Shown here: positions 61,201-64,000 of the stretch, piece by piece
Layout: every line of letters begins with the position of its first letter
How positions within the stretch are numbered: the first letter of the stretch is position 1
Assembly (NCBI RefSeq): GCF_040907265.1
Contig: NZ_JBFOHP010000002.1
Span: 7,130,001-7,194,000 of the forward strand
Length of the DNA stretch: 64,000 bases
Direction: 5' to 3'
Source of the DNA: Streptomyces sclerotialus
GTDB lineage: Bacteria > Actinomycetota > Actinomycetes > Streptomycetales > Streptomycetaceae
Made by a program: the position numbers and the translations under genes
Notes under the pieces: model-generated
Databases searched by the model: none
What the model was told of the DNA's origin: nothing
The model's input: only the letters and a program-made list of their open reading frames with translations

Positions 61201-61384
61201 GCTGGAGTCGGGCGCCCGGGTGTACGTCTGCGGCGACGGCAGCCGTATGGCACCGGGCGTACGCGAGGCCTTCCGCGAGCTGTACGTGCGGCACGGCGGC
61301 GGCACCCCGGAGGACGCCGAGGCCTGGCTCACCGGGCTGACCACCGAGGGCCGTTACATCGAGGACGTGTACGCGGCGGGCTGA
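58214..61384 (+). CDS. Self-sufficient P450-reductase fusion, CYP102 (P450 BM3-like)
   Basis: A 1056-residue protein. P450 domain to about 460: I-helix FLIAGHETTSGALSFALYHLL, E-x-x-R in NEALRLWP, haem loop PFGTGERACIGRQFALHEA. FMN flavodoxin domain: LLLLHGTNYGTCKDFAERLADE. FAD/NADPH domain: RTRHYSVSSSP, VIMVAAGTGLAPFRG, C-terminal GRYIEDVYAAG. All electron-transfer modules are intact. BM3-type enzymes hydroxylate or epoxidise fatty acids near the omega end. ATG 58214 follows TGGAG. Probably controlled by the divergent PAS-LuxR protein. Confidence 0.95.
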   Translation: MSDTQLQSADTVTLGDDGIPVVDITAAGLSRTPLQRAMGIARAHGGPIFRRRLHGRDATFVTSVELVTELADETRFEKAIGPALENVREFAADGLFTAYNDEPNWAKAHDILMPAFALGSMRTYHPAMLKVARRLMASWDRRVEDGAPVDVPDDMTRMTLDTIGLAGFGFDFESFGREQPHPFVDAMVRCLEWSMTRLARKPGVDYTEKDEAFRADADYLASVVDEVISARTASGDTSADDLLGLMLGAPHPEDGTTLDPANIRNQVITFLIAGHETTSGALSFALYHLLKDPVALRLARREADELFGDAADPDPSFEDIGKLAFTRQVLNEALRLWPTAAAFSRRAKTDTVLGGRYPVKAGEIFTVLTPMLHRDPVWGDNPELFDPARFAPEAEAARSPHAYKPFGTGERACIGRQFALHEATMLLALLVHRYRFEDHGDYALTIKETLTLKPDGFTVRLAGRTAADRAADRAALAVLPGTGTADEGPAADDGLPTRVHQDTGLLLLHGTNYGTCKDFAERLADEATSLGCATEVAPLDTYAGGLPTDRPVVVVAASYNGRPTDDAAAFVAWLEDAPEGAAEGVPYAVLGVGDRNWAATYQRVPTLLDDRLAALGGDRLLPRAEADASGDMAGTVKDFTTALRTELLTRYGDPESIGSTTAPEEAACTVTEITGGPLDALAARHGLTPMTVTEAYDLTAEGYPRKKRFLRLALPEGVTYRTADHLSVLPENTPERVARAARALGVDPAAVLSIRQPGAGRNALPVDRPLTVRELLTHHLELNARPTPEQRALLAAHNPCPPERAALEAPAGDDTRTMLELIEAYPALRGALPWPVVLDLLPPMRTRHYSVSSSPAADGRHADLMVSLLPGGTGSSHLHTLKAGDTVLARVQPCRDAFRIDPADSTPVIMVAAGTGLAPFRGAVADRTAATGPLAPALLFFGCDAPDADFLHAEELRAAEAAGVVGVRPAFSERPEDGRRFVQHRIAADGEEVWRLLESGARVYVCGDGSRMAPGVREAFRELYVRHGGGTPEDAEAWLTGLTTEGRYIEDVYAAG

Positions 61385-61620
61385 TCCCCGGGGGCGCGCG
61401 GGGGCTGGCGGGACGGCGGGGAGCGGCACGGGTACGACGGGAAGTACGGCCCACGCCTACGACATGCCGGTTCCCGCTCTGGCCCCGGCGCGCCCGGCGC
61501 GCCAAGGTGGACCCGTGCGACGGGTGCGGCTCCCTCGGACACAGGCGCCGAGGGGGCCGCGCCCGCTGCCGGGGCGTACGACTTGCGCCCCTGAGACCGG
61601 CCGTCCGACCTTGGAGCGTC

Positions 61621-62823
61621 ATGACCCACGCCCTGATCATCGGTGGTGGCATCGCGGGAGCGGTGACCGCGATGGCCCTGCAGAAAGCCGGCATCGAATC
61701 GGAGGTCTTCGAGGCGTACGCGAGCGGCGCCGACGACGTCGGGGCCTTCCTCGTCGTCTTCGAGAACGGCCTGGCGGCGCTGCGCGTCATCGACGCCCAC
61801 GGGCCCGTGATCGAGAACTCCTTCCCCGCCGGCCGGGTGGAGTTCCTGAGCAACACGGGGAAGCGGCTGGGCGAACGGCCGATGGGCACGACCGAGCGCC
61901 AGGACACCGGGGCCGAGGGCACAACGCCGGACGGCCAGGGCCCCCGTACGCTGCGCCGCGCCACGCTCTACCGGGTCCTGCACGACGAGGCGACCCGGCG
62001 CGGCATCACCGTCCAGCACGGGAAGCGGCTGGTGGCCGCCGAGACGGTGGAGAACGGCCGGATCGTCGCCACCTTCTCCGACGGCACCCGCGCCGAGGGC
62101 GACCTGCTCATCGGCGCCGACGGCATCCACTCCGTGACCCGCAAGCTCATCGACCCGGCCGCGGCGCGGCCCCGGTACACCGGCCGGCACACCGTCTGCG
62201 GCTACACCCGCGACGCGAAGAACGCGCCCGACCCCGGCACGTACAGCATGTTCTTCGGCAAGAAGGCGTTCTTCGGCTGCACCCGCGCGCCGGACGGCGA
62301 GACCTGGTGGTTCGCCAGCGCACCGGGCCCCGAACTCTCCCGCGAGGACCTGGCCGCGTCCACCCCCGACCACTGGCGGCACCGGCTCGCCGGGCTGTTC
62401 GACGAGGACAACACCCCGGCCGCCGAGATCATCCGGTCCACCGGCGAGACCATCATCGGCTCCAACGCCTACGACATAGCCGGCGCCCCGCGCTGGTGGA
62501 CCGACACCATGGTGATCATCGGGGATGCCGCGCACGCCGCCGCGCCGAACGTGGCGCAGGGCGCCTCCATGGCCGTCGAGGACGCCATCGTGCTGGCCAA
62601 GTCCCTGCGTGACCAGGCCGGCAACCGGCGCGCCTTCCGGGCGTACGAGGAACTCCGCCGTGCGCGCGTGGAGAAGGTCGTCGCGGCCGGCGCCGACATG
62701 GTCCGCCGTTCGGCGGTGGGCCCCGTACGCCGCGTCGTCCGTGACACCGTGCTCCCGCACCGTGCCCGGCGCAGTGAGGCGGGCGCGGCCGACTGGCTCA
62801 GGTCGTACCGGATCGAGTGGTGA
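61621..62823 (+). CDS. FAD-dependent monooxygenase (PHBH fold)
   Basis: A 400-residue class A flavoprotein: FAD loop THALIIGGGIAGAVTAMALQKAG with the acidic EVFEAY, the DG motif DLLIGADGIHSVTR, and the GD motif VIIGDAAHAAAPNVAQGASMAVEDA. It uses NAD(P)H and oxygen to hydroxylate or epoxidise a small substrate. It lies 237 bp after the CYP102 gene on the same strand. That gap contains GGCGCGCC repeats near 61487-61503. Substrate unknown; it may act on the same product line as the P450. ATG 61621 follows TTGGAGCGTC. Confidence 0.9.
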   Translation: MTHALIIGGGIAGAVTAMALQKAGIESEVFEAYASGADDVGAFLVVFENGLAALRVIDAHGPVIENSFPAGRVEFLSNTGKRLGERPMGTTERQDTGAEGTTPDGQGPRTLRRATLYRVLHDEATRRGITVQHGKRLVAAETVENGRIVATFSDGTRAEGDLLIGADGIHSVTRKLIDPAAARPRYTGRHTVCGYTRDAKNAPDPGTYSMFFGKKAFFGCTRAPDGETWWFASAPGPELSREDLAASTPDHWRHRLAGLFDEDNTPAAEIIRSTGETIIGSNAYDIAGAPRWWTDTMVIIGDAAHAAAPNVAQGASMAVEDAIVLAKSLRDQAGNRRAFRAYEELRRARVEKVVAAGADMVRRSAVGPVRRVVRDTVLPHRARRSEAGAADWLRSYRIEW

Positions 62824-62860
62824 GCGGGGCCCCGCTCGCACGGTGCGGCGGGCGGGGCCC
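62822..62860. terminator. Terminator between convergent monooxygenase and reductase genes
   Basis: GAGCGGGGCCCCGCTC is a 16-bp palindrome (62822-62837) starting in the stop codon; alternatively GGGCCCCGC (62827-62835) pairs with GCGGGGCCC (62852-62860). Either fold ends both convergent transcripts. Confidence 0.6.
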
Positions 62861-62870
62861 TGACGGTACG

Positions 62871-63815
62871 TCAGCTGAAGTCGAGCACCGGCCGCCCGCG
62901 GACGCCGCCGGCCTCCAGCAGGCGGTGGGCGTCGGGTGCCCGCTCCGCGGGGAAGACCTCAGCGACCCGCAGCGTGAGGACACCCTCCTCGGCCTGGCGG
63001 CGCAGCCGGTCCAGGCGCTCGGTGTCCGTGGCGTGGTCCGAGACCAGCACCGGCCGTACGTCGATGCCCCGCTCCGAGCCGCCCGACCAGCCGCGGAACA
63101 CCGTGAGCCGGCCCCCGTCGGCGAGCGCCCCGAACAGCTTCTCGCCCTGGAGCGAGCCGTCCACGAAGCCCGGGACGCCCTGCGGAACCAGCTTCCGGAT
63201 GTGCTCCGCCACGTCGTCGCCGCGCGCCACGACCTCGTCGGCGCCGAGCTCGCGCACCAGCGCCTCGTCGGCCGGCTTGGCATCGGCGACGACCCGCAGT
63301 CCGTCGGCCTTCGCCAGCTGCACCGCGTACCCGCCGAGGGCACCGGCCGCACCGGTGACGGCGAGCGTGTCGCCGGGCGAGAGGGCCAGCTCGTCGAGGG
63401 CGAGCCGGGCCGTCAGGGCGTTCATCAGCAGCGTGGCGGCCGCGGGGAAGCCGGCACCCTCCGGCGCCGGCACCACCGACGCCGCCGGCACCACGATCAG
63501 GTCGGCGTACGCGCCGCCGCGCGGTCCGGTGGGCACGACCACCGCGACCACCCGCTGCCCGACGGCGAGCCGGTCACCGGTGTCCGGACCGAGCTGGTCG
63601 ACCACACCGGCCGCGTCCATGCCCGGGATGTAGGGCGGCTCGCGGTCGGTGAGCCGCTGTGCGTGGGCGCCGGACCGCAGCAGCGTGTCCGTGGGGTTCA
63701 CCGCCGCGGCGTGCACCCTGATGCGTACCTCGCCGGGCCCGGCCTGCGGCTCCGGCAGGTCCAGGACCCGCAGCGCGTCGGGCCCGCCGTATTCTTCCAC
63801 TCCGATTGCTCGCAT
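62871..63815 (-). CDS. NADP-dependent quinone-oxidoreductase-like MDR protein
   Basis: A 314-residue zinc-free medium-chain reductase: MRAIGVEEYGGPDALRVLDLPEP, HAAAVNPTDTLLRSG, IPGMDAAGVVDQLG, and the NADP loop LAVTGAAGALGGYAVQLAKADGL. Zinc ligands are absent, as in quinone oxidoreductases and enoyl reductases. It may reduce quinones or alpha,beta-unsaturated carbonyls, the latter a known end product of lipid peroxide breakdown. ATG 63815 starts at the conserved MRAIGVEEYG; the longer frame upstream has no ribosome site. Confidence 0.9.
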   Translation of the reverse strand: MRAIGVEEYGGPDALRVLDLPEPQAGPGEVRIRVHAAAVNPTDTLLRSGAHAQRLTDREPPYIPGMDAAGVVDQLGPDTGDRLAVGQRVVAVVVPTGPRGGAYADLIVVPAASVVPAPEGAGFPAAATLLMNALTARLALDELALSPGDTLAVTGAAGALGGYAVQLAKADGLRVVADAKPADEALVRELGADEVVARGDDVAEHIRKLVPQGVPGFVDGSLQGEKLFGALADGGRLTVFRGWSGGSERGIDVRPVLVSDHATDTERLDRLRRQAEEGVLTLRVAEVFPAERAPDAHRLLEAGGVRGRPVLDFS

Positions 63816-63859
63816 ACCGGGGGCAACCGGGGCGCCGGTGCGGCTATTCCGCGGCTGCC

Positions 63860-64000
63860 TCAGGTGCCGGTGGCTTTCCGCCCGCCGCCCGGGGAGCTGG
63901 ACTGCACGAACAGCAGGGCCAGGCCCGCGAGCAGGACGTTGCGGGTGGCGGCATCCAGCCCGTTCCAGTCCTCGGACTGCCACATCGCGAACCACTCGCC
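63860..64000 (-). CDS. C-terminal end of a small membrane protein (runs off the right edge)
   Basis: The last 46 codons, ending TGA at 63860-63862, read EWFAMWQSEDWNGLDAATRN, then a hydrophobic helix VLLAGLALLFVQ and a Ser/Gly tail. This looks like the last segment of a DoxX-like or related multi-span protein, but too little is visible for a family call. It is 44 bp upstream of the MDR gene on the same strand and may be co-transcribed with it. Confidence 0.5.
   Translation of the reverse strand, partial: GEWFAMWQSEDWNGLDAATRNVLLAGLALLFVQSSSPGGGRKATGT

Noticed and set aside
58019..61429. Very long minus-strand frame opposite the CYP102-type gene
   Set aside because: Same effect of extreme third-position GC; no ribosome site or recognisable product.
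62822..62837. GAGCGGGGCCCCGCTC palindrome as an operator
   Set aside because: It begins in a stop codon between convergent genes and can fold as part of a terminator, so regulation is less likely.

Overview
The window is a very GC-rich actinobacterial chromosome segment, almost certainly from Streptomyces or a close relative. Third-codon G/C is extreme, GTG/TTG starts and leaderless promoters are common, and genes are tightly packed with ATGA/GTGA overlaps. The gene families are typical of the genus: a SigB-type sigma factor, an ABC-F protein, a CYP105 operon, a PAS-LuxR regulator and a dodecin. I see no phage, integrase, insertion sequence or CRISPR array. It reads as chromosomal accessory and regulatory gene content.

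Layout. 1-1010: DUF1990/YndJ pair behind a double TTGAAC operator. 1044-4351: enoyl-CoA hydratase and AidB-like acyl-CoA dehydrogenase, divergent from a PaaX-type regulator. 4414-9040: triphosphoribosyl-dephospho-CoA synthase-like gene, then a molybdate operon (TOBE-type MerR-like regulator, ModA, fused ModBC) and a small conserved protein. 9089-13246: Tat-exported lactonase, then an alpha/beta hydrolase / erythromycin-esterase-like / phosphoribosyltransferase trio. 13256-16096: a probable organosulfur locus (DszC-like monooxygenase, TauE-type exporter, Rrf2 regulator). 16165-21422: methyltransferase, phosphotransferase, ABC-F protein with a possible leader peptide, SigB-family sigma factor and an initiator tRNA. 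21567-25558: epimerase, DUF72 protein, a cobalamin riboswitch fused to a beheaded ABC ATPase (pseudogene) and a CPBP protease-like protein.

25556-30700: a Zur-like box followed by a compact Opp/Nik/Cnt-type ABC importer whose two permeases are one polypeptide. 30744-37949: TPR protein behind repeated dyads, lipase maturation factor, a 57-residue protein, a TIGR03086 protein, an acyl-CoA synthetase, and a MerR-type promoter driving a HEAT-repeat protein plus a MerR-HEAT regulator. 37992-40293: dehydrogenase, RpiB-like and TpiA-like isomerases, probably for a C4 sugar alcohol. 40493-45252: LLM monooxygenase plus flavin reductase, DUF1330, hydrolase, APH(6)/hydroxyurea-type kinase, TetR. 45457-50675: CYP105 P450, ferredoxin and ferredoxin reductase, then a short UvrA-like protein. 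50756-54065: EF-hand protein, small secreted protein, amino-acid permease, dodecin and universal stress protein.

54158-62823 is the most unusual part. A 953-residue fusion joins a catalase-related haem domain to a cyclooxygenase/alpha-dioxygenase-like haem domain with a Tyr-x-x-His motif. Nearby are a PAS-LuxR regulator and a divergent CYP102-type self-sufficient P450 sharing a perfect 18-bp dyad, then a flavin monooxygenase. Together they suggest a lipid oxidation (oxylipin-like) module. The window ends with a quinone-oxidoreductase-like MDR protein and the tail of a small membrane protein.
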